The translations under genes were made by a program, and so were the position numbers. From the NCBI GenBank assembly GCA_043764895.1, contig JAYUJY010000174.1:1-64000 (forward strand): a stretch of DNA of 64,000 bases, in the 5' to 3' direction. The notes beneath the pieces were generated by a model. That model was given only the letters and a program-made list of their open reading frames with translations, ran no database searches and was not told the DNA's origin. The stretch is from JAAFJU01 sp043764895. Its GTDB lineage: Bacteria > Cyanobacteriota > Cyanobacteriia > Leptolyngbyales > Leptolyngbyaceae. Positions 35,165 through 42,946 of the stretch are shown in pieces (position 1 is the first letter of the stretch; the number at the start of each line of letters is the position of its first letter).

Positions 35165-38100
35165 ATGATAGTGGGTCAACTGGATAATGTTCGTCAAAAA
35201 TCGTTAACAACCCAGTTGGCTATTCAACCTTCTCCTACCGCTGCAACTGCTATGCCCACTTCCTTATCCATCACGCCTAAACAACGCGAAAAAGCACGGG
35301 AACGGTATGCAGCGTTGGATGCCACCTCTCGGGCTGTGGTACAAATGGCGTCGATTATTTATGAACCCGTTCCCCGCGCAACACTGCTGTCCTGCCTCGA
35401 CACGATCGGCATCAAAAACACTGAACCGATTGCTGAGACACCAAAAACCACACATGCCGCAATAAGAGAAGCAATTGCCAAAAAACGTGGCCACAGCGAG
35501 AATGCTCGATCGTTTACCGCATCCACCTTCAACGACATTTTAATGCCGCTGTTCAAAAACTCGCTGCTCGAAACCAGCATGATGGGCGTCACTTGCGGCG
35601 ATGCGATCGTGGAAATTGCGACGCGCGATGCCATTAAATGCGGTCTATTTAAAGAAATGGTGGAGGCGATTCATCACTACATGCCCGTCAAACAGCGTTT
35701 CTCTTACGGTGGGCCGCGTTACTTCAGTAGTGAACGTCAATTCATTCGGGAAATTCGCGTTTCCATTTACAGTCAAGAAGGTGTTGAGGCGATCGAAACG
35801 CTGTTCCAAGAGTACTACGCTTACGGAACTCGGAGCGTGATGCTTTCCGTTAATGGTTGCATTAATCAAATTGCTGATAACCCGTTCGATCGGGAGTGGT
35901 TAGAGAGTCTAGAAGACCTCCAGCTTCAGAAGATCATCCTGTCCAGCGTCTTGTCCAGTTCCATCATGGAACTCAACAACGTGGAAGAGGCGATCGGCTT
36001 GCTGCACGACTATAGCGAGCAGGATGATGCTGACACGAGCACGCTGCTCACCTACGCCGATCTAATGATTATTCGAGGGGATCTCGATGCGGCTCAATCG
36101 GTCATTGCAAAAATGCCCCAAGCCGCTGAAGAAATCGGCTATCCGTTGAATGGGGCGATCGCCTTTCTCAAGGGCGACAATGATCGTGCGATCGTGCTGT
36201 TCCGCGAAACCCTGGCGTACTTTCGCAAAGTGGTAGGCAAACGGAAAATCTATTTTAGAATGCCGATCGGATTGTTATTTGTATTGGCGCTGATCAAAGA
36301 AGGGACATCCGACAGTCTCAAAGAAGCGATGGAGTATGTCACGATCGCCCGCAAGGAAAAGATGCCGCTCAGTCCCACCTACGCGATTCTGGACACCTTT
36401 CTCCAAATCCAGCAGGGCACCTTCAGCAAAAAAGCCGCACTCCTAAACGAAGCCCCAGCCCTCAACGGTGACAGTTGGACCATGCTGATCAGCGCCCTCT
36501 GCATCTACTGGAGCGATCGAGATGAGGCTGCAAAATGTCTGCCACCCGGAGTCAAAGACCTCTTCGATCGATCCCGCAGCAATGGATTCTTATGGTTCGC
36601 GATGGAGAGCGCCGAACTGCTTGCCCGCATCACCGAGTCCAGCGACAACCCCGACGAAAGCGAACAGTGGCAAGCCATCGCGGACACCCTTCGAGACGGA
36701 TCGAGCTACGAATCGATTGTGGACCTGATCGCACCCCAAGAAGCCTGGGAACAGAGCCTAGCCGCGCTGACGAACCTCACAGGCATCGTTCCCGCCAGCA
36801 CCATCAATAAAGCCTCCAGCCGCATCATCTGGACCCTCACGCCCGCAGGCAAAAGCTACAGCCTCCAGCCGAAAGAACAGAGTCTCAGCGCCAAAGGCAC
36901 CTGGAACAAAGGCCGCCCGATCGCCCTTAAACGCCTGCGCGGCACCCCCGATGAGATTCCCGCCCTCACGGCCCAAGATTTGCGCATCGCGACGACCTAC
37001 ATCAAAGCCGAAACCTACGGCTACTACAACAAGCCCGAATACCTCTGGGCCGACGACGCCATTCTGGGACTGGTCGGCCATCCCCTCGTCTTTTTTGAAG
37101 CCAATCCCAGCATCGCCATTGAAGTGGTCAAAGGCTTCCCCGAAATCTTAGTCAGCAAAATCAAGGGCGGCAAATTGGCGCTGTCTTTTTCGCCCAAGCT
37201 TCCGGTTTACGACAATACGATCGTCACGAAAGAAACGCCCACCCGCATCAAAATCATCGAAATCACGCCCGATCATCGCCGCATCAACGAAATCCTAGGC
37301 TCCAAAAACAAACTCGAAGTCCCTGAATCCGCCAAAGATAAAGTTCTCGAAGCGATCGGCAGTATTTCCAGCCTCGTCACGGTCCAATCCGACATTGGCG
37401 GCGGCATGAGTAACGCCGAAGAAGTCCCTACCATTAGCACGCCTCACGTCCATCTGCTGCCGTCGGGCGAAGGACTACGGCTTTCCATGCTAATTTCGCC
37501 CTTTGGCAACGGCGGCACCTACTATCGTCCCGGCGTCGGCGGTGAAACGGTGATTGCCGAAGTCGAAGGCAAACGTCTTCAAACCACCCGCGATCTTAAA
37601 GCTGAAAAGCAGCTCACCAAGCTCGCCATCACCGCCTGTCCGACGTTAGCCGAATGGGAAGAAATCCAGGGTGAATGGGTAATTGAAACCGCAGAAGCAT
37701 CACTAGAGTTATTGCTGCAACTACGCGCACTGGGCGATCGAGCGATCGTAGAGTGGCCCCAAGGCGAAAAAATGCGCGTGTCCAACAGCGCCGGATTTGA
37801 TAATCTCCACATGAAGCTCAAGAGTCAGAATGAATGGTTCACGGCCAGCGGAGAACTGCGCCTACCCGACGGTTCAGTGATTGAGATGCAGAACCTATTG
37901 CGATTGCTCGACCAATCCACCGGGCGTTTCATTTCTTTAGGTGATGGTGAATTTGTTGCCCTTACTAACGAGTTCCGCCGCCGCCTTGAAGAACTACGCG
38001 ACTACTCCGAAAGCACCCGTGACGGTCTGCGGTTTAACAAACTGACGGCACCGACGATCGAAGACTGGATTGACGATGTAGGAAGCTTAGAATCGGACAA

Positions 38101-39556
38101 AGCCTGGAAAGAACAAATCGCCCGCATCCAAGAACTGCGCGACTACCAACCCGAACTCCCCACCACGCTCCAAGCTGAACTGCGCGATTACCAAGTCGAA
38201 GGCTTCACCTGGCTTGCCCGTCTTGCAAAATGGGGCGTCGGAGCCTGCCTAGCCGATGACATGGGCCTCGGCAAAACGCTGCAAACCCTGGCACTGATGC
38301 TCGTTCGTGCGCCTCAAGGTCCGACCCTAGCTATTGCCCCCACTTCCGTCTGTATGAACTGGCTCAGTGAAGCCCAAAAGTTTGCGCCGACGCTCAATCC
38401 CATTCAGTTCGGCTCTGGCAACCGCCAAAAGGTCTTAGACGAACTTAAGCCGTTTGATCTCGTGGTCTGTAGTTACGGTTTGCTCCAACAGGAAGAAGTC
38501 GCTGAAATGCTAGCCAAAATTCAATGGCAAACTATTGTCCTCGACGAAGCCCAATCCATCAAGAACTTCGCCACCAAACGATCGCAGGCGGCTATGAATC
38601 TACAAGGTGAATTCAAACTATTAACAACCGGAACGCCCATTGAAAATCACTTAGGTGAACTGTGGAACTTGTTTAGATTTATCAATCCTGGATTACTCGG
38701 ATCGCTCGATCAGTTTAACCAACGCTACGCCAACGCGATCGAAAAAGGACTCGATAAAAAAGTACGCGATCGCTTGCGAAAACTTATCCAGCCCTTCATC
38801 CTTCGTCGCACTAAGACCCAAGTTCTACAAGAGCTTCCGTCCCGTACCGAAATCGTACTGAACGCCGAACTCAGTAAAGAAGAAATGGTTTTCTATGAAG
38901 CCCTGCGCCGAGAAGTCATCGCCAAACTCGAAGAAAGCGACGCCCCCGCCGGACAAAAACACCTGCAAGTTCTTGCTGAAATCATGCGCCTCCGCCGTGC
39001 CTGCTGCAACACCCAACTGGTCAAACCCGAAATCGCCATTCCCAGCAGCAAACTCGAAGTCTTCGCGAACATCGTCACCGAACTCCTCGACAACAACCAC
39101 AAAGCCCTCGTTTTCAGCCAATTCGTCGATCACCTTTCACTCATCCGCGCCTACCTCGACGAACAAGGCATCCACTACCAATACCTCGACGGCAGCACCC
39201 CCATGAAGGACCGCAAAAAGCGCGTCGATGCGTTCCAAGCGGGAGAAGGCGACATCTTCCTCATCAGTCTTAAAGCAGGCGGAACCGGACTCAACCTCAC
39301 CGCCGCAGATTATGTTATCCACATGGATCCTTGGTGGAACCCTGCCGTGGAAGATCAAGCCTCCGATCGTGCCCACCGCATGGGCCAAAAACGCCCCGTG
39401 ACCATCTACCGCATTGTGGCAAAAGACACGATCGAAGAAAAAATTGTCCAACTCCACCAACAAAAACGCGCCCTCGCAGACAGCCTCCTTGAAGGCACCG
39501 AAATGAGTGGAAAAATGAACACCAACGACCTGATCAAGATGATTCAAGAACGATAA
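35165..39556 (+). CDS. Large SNF2/Rad54-family DEAD/DEAH helicase
   Basis: 1463 residues. N-terminal about 950 residues include a TPR-like helical stretch (300-500) and beta-rich regions; the C-terminal third is a SNF2 ATPase with Walker A DDMGLGKTLQTLALM (about 1030), LDEAQSIKN (DEAQ, about 1127), TTGTPIENHLGELWNLF, and the second RecA lobe with SLKAGGTGLNLTAADYV and SDRAHRMGQKRPVTIYR. ATP-driven remodelling of protein-DNA complexes or DNA translocation. Bacterial SNF2 proteins include RapA-like recyclers and defence components; the long N-terminus differs from RapA. Start may instead be the ATG at 35252. It borders the toxin-antitoxin island. Confidence 0.9.
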   Translation: MIVGQLDNVRQKSLTTQLAIQPSPTAATAMPTSLSITPKQREKARERYAALDATSRAVVQMASIIYEPVPRATLLSCLDTIGIKNTEPIAETPKTTHAAIREAIAKKRGHSENARSFTASTFNDILMPLFKNSLLETSMMGVTCGDAIVEIATRDAIKCGLFKEMVEAIHHYMPVKQRFSYGGPRYFSSERQFIREIRVSIYSQEGVEAIETLFQEYYAYGTRSVMLSVNGCINQIADNPFDREWLESLEDLQLQKIILSSVLSSSIMELNNVEEAIGLLHDYSEQDDADTSTLLTYADLMIIRGDLDAAQSVIAKMPQAAEEIGYPLNGAIAFLKGDNDRAIVLFRETLAYFRKVVGKRKIYFRMPIGLLFVLALIKEGTSDSLKEAMEYVTIARKEKMPLSPTYAILDTFLQIQQGTFSKKAALLNEAPALNGDSWTMLISALCIYWSDRDEAAKCLPPGVKDLFDRSRSNGFLWFAMESAELLARITESSDNPDESEQWQAIADTLRDGSSYESIVDLIAPQEAWEQSLAALTNLTGIVPASTINKASSRIIWTLTPAGKSYSLQPKEQSLSAKGTWNKGRPIALKRLRGTPDEIPALTAQDLRIATTYIKAETYGYYNKPEYLWADDAILGLVGHPLVFFEANPSIAIEVVKGFPEILVSKIKGGKLALSFSPKLPVYDNTIVTKETPTRIKIIEITPDHRRINEILGSKNKLEVPESAKDKVLEAIGSISSLVTVQSDIGGGMSNAEEVPTISTPHVHLLPSGEGLRLSMLISPFGNGGTYYRPGVGGETVIAEVEGKRLQTTRDLKAEKQLTKLAITACPTLAEWEEIQGEWVIETAEASLELLLQLRALGDRAIVEWPQGEKMRVSNSAGFDNLHMKLKSQNEWFTASGELRLPDGSVIEMQNLLRLLDQSTGRFISLGDGEFVALTNEFRRRLEELRDYSESTRDGLRFNKLTAPTIEDWIDDVGSLESDKAWKEQIARIQELRDYQPELPTTLQAELRDYQVEGFTWLARLAKWGVGACLADDMGLGKTLQTLALMLVRAPQGPTLAIAPTSVCMNWLSEAQKFAPTLNPIQFGSGNRQKVLDELKPFDLVVCSYGLLQQEEVAEMLAKIQWQTIVLDEAQSIKNFATKRSQAAMNLQGEFKLLTTGTPIENHLGELWNLFRFINPGLLGSLDQFNQRYANAIEKGLDKKVRDRLRKLIQPFILRRTKTQVLQELPSRTEIVLNAELSKEEMVFYEALRREVIAKLEESDAPAGQKHLQVLAEIMRLRRACCNTQLVKPEIAIPSSKLEVFANIVTELLDNNHKALVFSQFVDHLSLIRAYLDEQGIHYQYLDGSTPMKDRKKRVDAFQAGEGDIFLISLKAGGTGLNLTAADYVIHMDPWWNPAVEDQASDRAHRMGQKRPVTIYRIVAKDTIEEKIVQLHQQKRALADSLLEGTEMSGKMNTNDLIKMIQER

Positions 39557-39637
39557 TCGATCGGTTTAAGAGCAAGTTTACAAACAACGTTCTTTGAGAA
39601 TTCTAGAACTGGGATTAGCGACTGTTAACATTACTGG

Positions 39638-39699
39638 CGAACCTACTGTAAAGTCGATCGCGTCATCGGATGCTCTGACAGTCGGTCGGTTTGTCTATT
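39638..39699 (+). repeat. Family A direct repeat, copy 1 (second half only)
   Basis: GAACCTACTG, then AAAGTCGATCGCGTCATCGG, TGCTCTGACAGTCG and CGGTTTGTC. Matches the second half of the copies at 40499, 41393 and 42162 in the same orientation, and the 3' end of the NB-ARC gene (42955-43022). Confidence 0.8.
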
Positions 39700-39718
39700 A
39701 GATGACTGCTGAAACGCT

Positions 39719-40117
39719 TTAACTAGGAACAATAAGCCGAAGATTAGGAAGACCTTGAAAGTCTTTGAGATTGTGGGTAACGAGTTCTAAGTCATGACGA
39801 ATGGCTGTTGCAGCAATCCAAGCATCTTGAGAGGAAAGTGCCCGTCCAGATTGCTGAGCATCTGCACGAACTTTAGCCCATGTTTTGCAGAGGCGATCGT
39901 CTACGGGGATAGCCAGGTAATTTGATAGATAGTGTTCGAGTTGGGAAATGCGTCGATCGCCCCACTGTCGTACAAATGCCCATTGATAAAGTTCGGCGAT
40001 ACTCATGAATGAGAGTGCGAGTTCCTGGCCATTGAGCAGAGATTCGTAGGGTTGAATATAGTCACTTCCTTTGAAAATAAAGGACGCAATATTGGTGTCA
40101 ATTAAAACAAGGCTCAT
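39719..40117 (-). CDS. vapC: VapC-like PIN-domain toxin
   Basis: 132 residues. PIN-domain acidic residues in VLIDTNIASFIF, AELYQW, and SSQDAWIAATAIRHDL with LVTHNLKDFQG. PIN toxins are Mg-dependent RNases cutting tRNA or rRNA. The downstream end abuts a family A repeat; the antitoxin gene lies 9 bp upstream in the operon. Confidence 0.9.
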   Translation of the reverse strand: MSLVLIDTNIASFIFKGSDYIQPYESLLNGQELALSFMSIAELYQWAFVRQWGDRRISQLEHYLSNYLAIPVDDRLCKTWAKVRADAQQSGRALSSQDAWIAATAIRHDLELVTHNLKDFQGLPNLRLIVPS

Positions 40118-40126
40118 ACTAATTGA

Positions 40127-40399
40127 CTAGAGCGTTTCTTGACGCTGCGTTTGAAGAAAGCTGAGAAAATTTTCAATAGAATCTTCATCGGGCCAAAATG
40201 CAGCCGTAAGATCTTTGAGGGTTTTAGGGGGAGACGTTTTCTGAGAAGATTGGAGCTGTGAGATCGTCCGACCTTCCCAAAATTCGATGCTTTGCTGTGT
40301 TAGAGCAGTGGGTTCAAGTAAGAGGTTAAGAACTTGTATTCGTTCGGTGCTGGAAAGGGGCTGAATGGCAGCGATCGCAGCTTCAAGTTGGGGTGTCAT
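40127..40399 (-). CDS. Antitoxin of the VapC-like toxin
   Basis: 90 residues from the ATG at 40399, preceded by GGAGGAG; an apparent TTG start six codons upstream overlaps that site. Predicted helical (TPQLEAAIAAIQPLSSTERI), with an acidic C-terminus suited to wrapping a PIN toxin. Resembles cyanobacterial short antitoxins upstream of PIN genes; DNA-binding fold not recognised. Role inferred from operon position. Confidence 0.7.
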   Translation of the reverse strand: MTPQLEAAIAAIQPLSSTERIQVLNLLLEPTALTQQSIEFWEGRTISQLQSSQKTSPPKTLKDLTAAFWPDEDSIENFLSFLQTQRQETL

Positions 40400-40498
40400 A
40401 GTCAATAGCTCCTCCAAAATTCATGTCGTTCTCTATCATAGTCTTCGCTCGACTAACAAAGCGTAGGTTATGCTTCTCTACCACTGATCGCTAATCTG

Positions 40499-40586
40499 CC
40501 GATGGTCTACGACCGACCTTGGGGCATCGAACCTGTTGCAAAGTCGATCGCGTCATCGGATGATCTGACAGTCGATCGGCTTGTCC
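40499..40586 (+). repeat. Family A direct repeat, copy 2
   Basis: Starts GATGGTCTACGACCGACCTT, then GAACCTGTTG and CGCGTCATCGGATGATCTGA, ends TCGATCGGCTTGTC. Lies between two PIN modules, same orientation as the other copies. The spacing to the next copy is about 0.9 kb. Confidence 0.85.
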
Positions 40587-40603
40587 TAAAACAACTTACT
40601 TAT

Positions 40604-40990
40604 TCACCAAATCACATTGACGGGATACTGAAAGATGTAGCGATCGATGCTAATGATGGGAATATCCTCGACTTGACTTTGGGCGACGAGCAGTCGGTCG
40701 AAGGGGTCTCGGTGCAAGTTTGGGAGCGATGCAACTTGGAGAATGTGGGGTAAGTTGACGGGAAGAATCATGAATCGATTTGTAGTAATTCGTGATGGAA
40801 TGTAGGTTTCGGCAGGTTCTGGGAGTGTGAGCTTTCCAGTTCCTTGTTTAATTATGATTTCCCAGCCGTTGATCACGCTAAAGAGAATCGTGTGATCTGG
40901 ATTGGCGATCGTGTCTCTTGCGATCGTAGAAAGTTGAGGGTTGTCAGTGACCCACCAGATAAAAGCATGGGTGTCGAGCAGAAACTTCAT
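40604..40990 (-). CDS. PIN-domain toxin (type II)
   Basis: 128 residues with the YP/VapC-subclass pattern LLDTHAFIWWVTDN, VINGWEIIIKQGTGKL, HRDPFDRLLVAQSQVEDIPI and ISIDRYI. Predicted Mg-dependent RNase. Its partner is encoded 9 bp upstream (41000-41317). The start ATG is well defined because the antitoxin ends just before it. Confidence 0.9.
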   Translation of the reverse strand: MKFLLDTHAFIWWVTDNPQLSTIARDTIANPDHTILFSVINGWEIIIKQGTGKLTLPEPAETYIPSRITTNRFMILPVNLPHILQVASLPNLHRDPFDRLLVAQSQVEDIPIISIDRYIFQYPVNVIW

Positions 40991-40999
40991 GGGAATGGA

Positions 41000-41317
41000 T
41001 TATAACGGGTTGAGAAAATCATTGAGGAGAGCCTCGGGGAGAGGTGCATTGAAGTCATCTGAAATCCAGACTTTCCCTTGGTCCTGTCCTGGCTTTCTAG
41101 GAGAGCTGTTTTCTAAGATTTGTAGCCGATCGCGTTTCAACCGATCGCGTTTCAACCGATCGCGTTTCATCTGTGCGACCTCGATTTCGAGTTTGACGAG
41201 TCGCTCTTCTAATACAGAGGTTGCGATGACCCAAGGTCGGTCGTAGACCATCGACTCTTTTCTGAGATGGAACCAGTCGCTGAGTCGAGAGGTGAGACTT
41301 TTGAGTGAGATAGCCAT
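41000..41317 (-). CDS. Antitoxin partner of PIN toxin, with charged tandem repeat
   Basis: 105 residues. The centre is a heptad-like charged helix with a perfect triple repeat RDRLK encoded by 15-bp repeats containing CGATCGCG, close to HIP1. The C-terminal WISDDFNAPLPEALLNDFL is the kind of segment that occupies PIN active sites in VapB-like antitoxins. Residues around 23 (MVYDRPWVIA) are encoded by a sequence also found in family A repeats, in inverse orientation. Antitoxin role inferred from the 9-bp linkage to the PIN gene. Confidence 0.7.
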   Translation of the reverse strand: MAISLKSLTSRLSDWFHLRKESMVYDRPWVIATSVLEERLVKLEIEVAQMKRDRLKRDRLKRDRLQILENSSPRKPGQDQGKVWISDDFNAPLPEALLNDFLNPL

Positions 41318-41392
41318 GGGAACGTCCTCGATCGCATTTCTACAAAATTATAACAAGGCTATTCACGAAGTTCTCTGCCATCATCTAATCCG

Positions 41393-41475
41393 CCGATGGT
41401 CTACGACCGACTTTGGGCCATCGCATCTGCTGCAAGATCGATCGCGTCATCGGATGGTCGGACAGTCGATCGACT
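41393..41475 (+). repeat. Family A direct repeat, copy 3
   Basis: CCGATGGTCTACGACCGACT, then GCATCTGCTG, CGATCGCGTCATCGGATGGT and ACAGTCGATCGAC. Separates the PIN/antitoxin pair from the nuclease-like gene. Similarity to copy 2 extends upstream (TTCTCTNCCA and CTAATC). Confidence 0.85.
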
Positions 41476-41545
41476 TCAGCACAAACCCGTCGTCGCAGCG
41501 ATTTTGCGTTAACTTAGAGTCAGTCCATCGGTGGGAACTGAAATC

Positions 41546-42160
41546 ATGTCGATCGTCCTTAACGCCAGCGAACTCACGCTCAACGACTTGCATGACCGAT
41601 TTGCCATCACCCGCGTCACCGAACCCACATTCTTTTCCGAATGGTACACAGATTTACCTCACTTGAGTGAAGTCGAACAGATTATGCTCGATCGAGTCCA
41701 ACGGAATTTTCTGGACCAACTCGCTGCCCGGTCGATCATTGAAGAGACCGTCAAAATGGTCATCGTCTCGCCATTGCTTGATTTAGCCGGATTTTATAGA
41801 GCGCCCTACGGCATCGAATCCGAAGTCCCAGTTCAAATCATTATTCCTAGTGAAGACGGAATCATCCAAGGCCGAATTGATACCTTAATTGTTCAGCACA
41901 AGCTTTGGATCTTAGCTGTAGAATCAAAACGAACCCAACTCTCCATCCATGTCGCGCTGCCACAAGCGATCGCCTATCTCCTCGCTACCCCAACGCCCCA
42001 AACAACCGTCTTTGGACTCGTTACTAACGGCAGTGAATTCCTGTTTATCAAATTCGATCGGACGACAGGTCTGCACTACGATTTATCCAACGTATTCTCA
42101 CTCCTGAATCGAGGTAACGATCTCTACACCGTCGCCCAAATATTGAAACAACTCGGTTAA
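41546..42160 (+). CDS. HsdR_N-like restriction-endonuclease-fold protein (orphan)
   Basis: 204 residues from the ATG at 41546, with GGGA upstream; a GTG five codons earlier is possible. The core reads GRIDTLIVQHKLWILAVESKR, a PD-(D/E)xK-type arrangement (Asp, then ESK) like the N-terminal nuclease domain of type I restriction subunit R, followed by ALPQAIAYLLATPTP with the helix and TVFGLVTNGSEFLFIKF typical of HsdR_N. No methylase or specificity gene is near, so it is not a complete R-M system. A cyanobacterial nuclease-like family of unknown role, here in its own repeat-bounded cassette. Confidence 0.75.
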   Translation: MSIVLNASELTLNDLHDRFAITRVTEPTFFSEWYTDLPHLSEVEQIMLDRVQRNFLDQLAARSIIEETVKMVIVSPLLDLAGFYRAPYGIESEVPVQIIIPSEDGIIQGRIDTLIVQHKLWILAVESKRTQLSIHVALPQAIAYLLATPTPQTTVFGLVTNGSEFLFIKFDRTTGLHYDLSNVFSLLNRGNDLYTVAQILKQLG

Positions 42161-42161
42161 T

Positions 42162-42260
42162 GCCAATGGTCTACGACCGACCTTGGGTCATCGCACCTGC
42201 TGCAAAATAGCTTGGGTCATTGGATGGTCTGACAGTCGATCGGCTTGTTCATTGTGGCGA
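42162..42260 (+). repeat. Family A direct repeat, copy 4
   Basis: AATGGTCTACGACCGACCTT, GGTCATCGCACCTGCTGC, then CATTGGATGGTCTGACAG and GATCGGCTTGTTCATTG. Read on the minus strand, the second half encodes QADRLSDHPMTQAI in frame, nearly identical to the C-terminus of the NB-ARC protein. Confidence 0.85.
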
Positions 42261-42309
42261 TTGCCGTCGAGGGAAGTGGGTTAACGATCGAATTGAGAAT
42301 GAATCACCT

Positions 42310-42672
42310 CTATGCAGTCTGTTGCAAGGTTTGTTTTAGTTGTTTCATCCAAGCTTTGGTTCCGTAGATTCCTTGAAGGATGGAGGGGACGCGAAGATGA
42401 ATATCTAGAGTTTCCCAATGAAGGGCGTTGCCGGAGGGTGTAAGTTCGATCGCAGCAATGTCTTTGGGGTCGGCGTCGGCGAGTCCTTGAAGGAGGTGAT
42501 GAGGGACGGTGAAGGTGGAGCCGTCTTTAAGTTCGATGACGATGGTATGAGTGGTGCGATCGTAGTAGGCATTTTGCGCGCGTGGTTCGGTTGCGTCGGC
42601 CAGCATGGCTCTCGCTTGGGCGCGATCGAGTTGTTCTTTGAGATTTTCTTCGGTCAGGTTAGGTTTTTCCAT
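42310..42672 (-). CDS. DUF2442 protein
   Basis: 120 residues: an N-terminal helix, then the DUF2442 pattern YYDRTTHTIVIELKDGSTFT, HLLQGLADADPKDIAAIEL, TPSGNALHWETLDIHLRVP and a terminal helix. DUF2442 genes frequently pair with DUF4160 genes in toxin-antitoxin-like operons; here the two overlap by 14 bp. Role not experimentally defined. Confidence 0.85.
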   Translation of the reverse strand: MEKPNLTEENLKEQLDRAQARAMLADATEPRAQNAYYDRTTHTIVIELKDGSTFTVPHHLLQGLADADPKDIAAIELTPSGNALHWETLDIHLRVPSILQGIYGTKAWMKQLKQTLQQTA

Positions 42673-42904
42673 GGATATTTTCCCAGGCTTGGAGAAGTTC
42701 GGTTTGGTACTGAGTCACAAGTTCGAGGGCTTGGACACCTGTACGAGGTTTTCCTCTGAGTTCAATGATGCTCGGAGGGATCGTTTCATTTCCTAAGCTA
42801 ATTTTAGCTTCTTCTCCGGCGCGAAAGACATGGACATGGGACGGAAGATGATCGTCGAGATAGATAACAACTCTGAATCCATCTTGTCTCAGGATATTTG
42901 GCAT
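42659..42904 (-). CDS. DUF4160 protein
   Basis: 81 residues from the ATG at 42904, where the family alignment begins (MPNILRQDGFRVVIYLDDHL). PSHVHVFRAGEEAKI is the DUF4160 hallmark with two conserved His. Forms a probable toxin-antitoxin-like pair with the downstream DUF2442 gene. A start further upstream at 42946 would run into the NB-ARC gene end and is not supported. Confidence 0.85.
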   Translation of the reverse strand: MPNILRQDGFRVVIYLDDHLPSHVHVFRAGEEAKISLGNETIPPSIIELRGKPRTGVQALELVTQYQTELLQAWENIHGKT

Positions 42905-42946
42905 TTTGGGATGTTGAGTTCGACTGTACGACTTGCTGACTGCCAA

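Noticed and set aside
40502..40753. Plus-strand open frame of 83 codons
   Set aside because: Begins in a family A repeat and runs antisense through the PIN toxin gene.
39638..42260. Integron-like attC sites in the family A array
   Set aside because: The repeats lack the imperfect palindrome and core-site sequence of attC, and no integron integrase is seen; recombination by homology is simpler.
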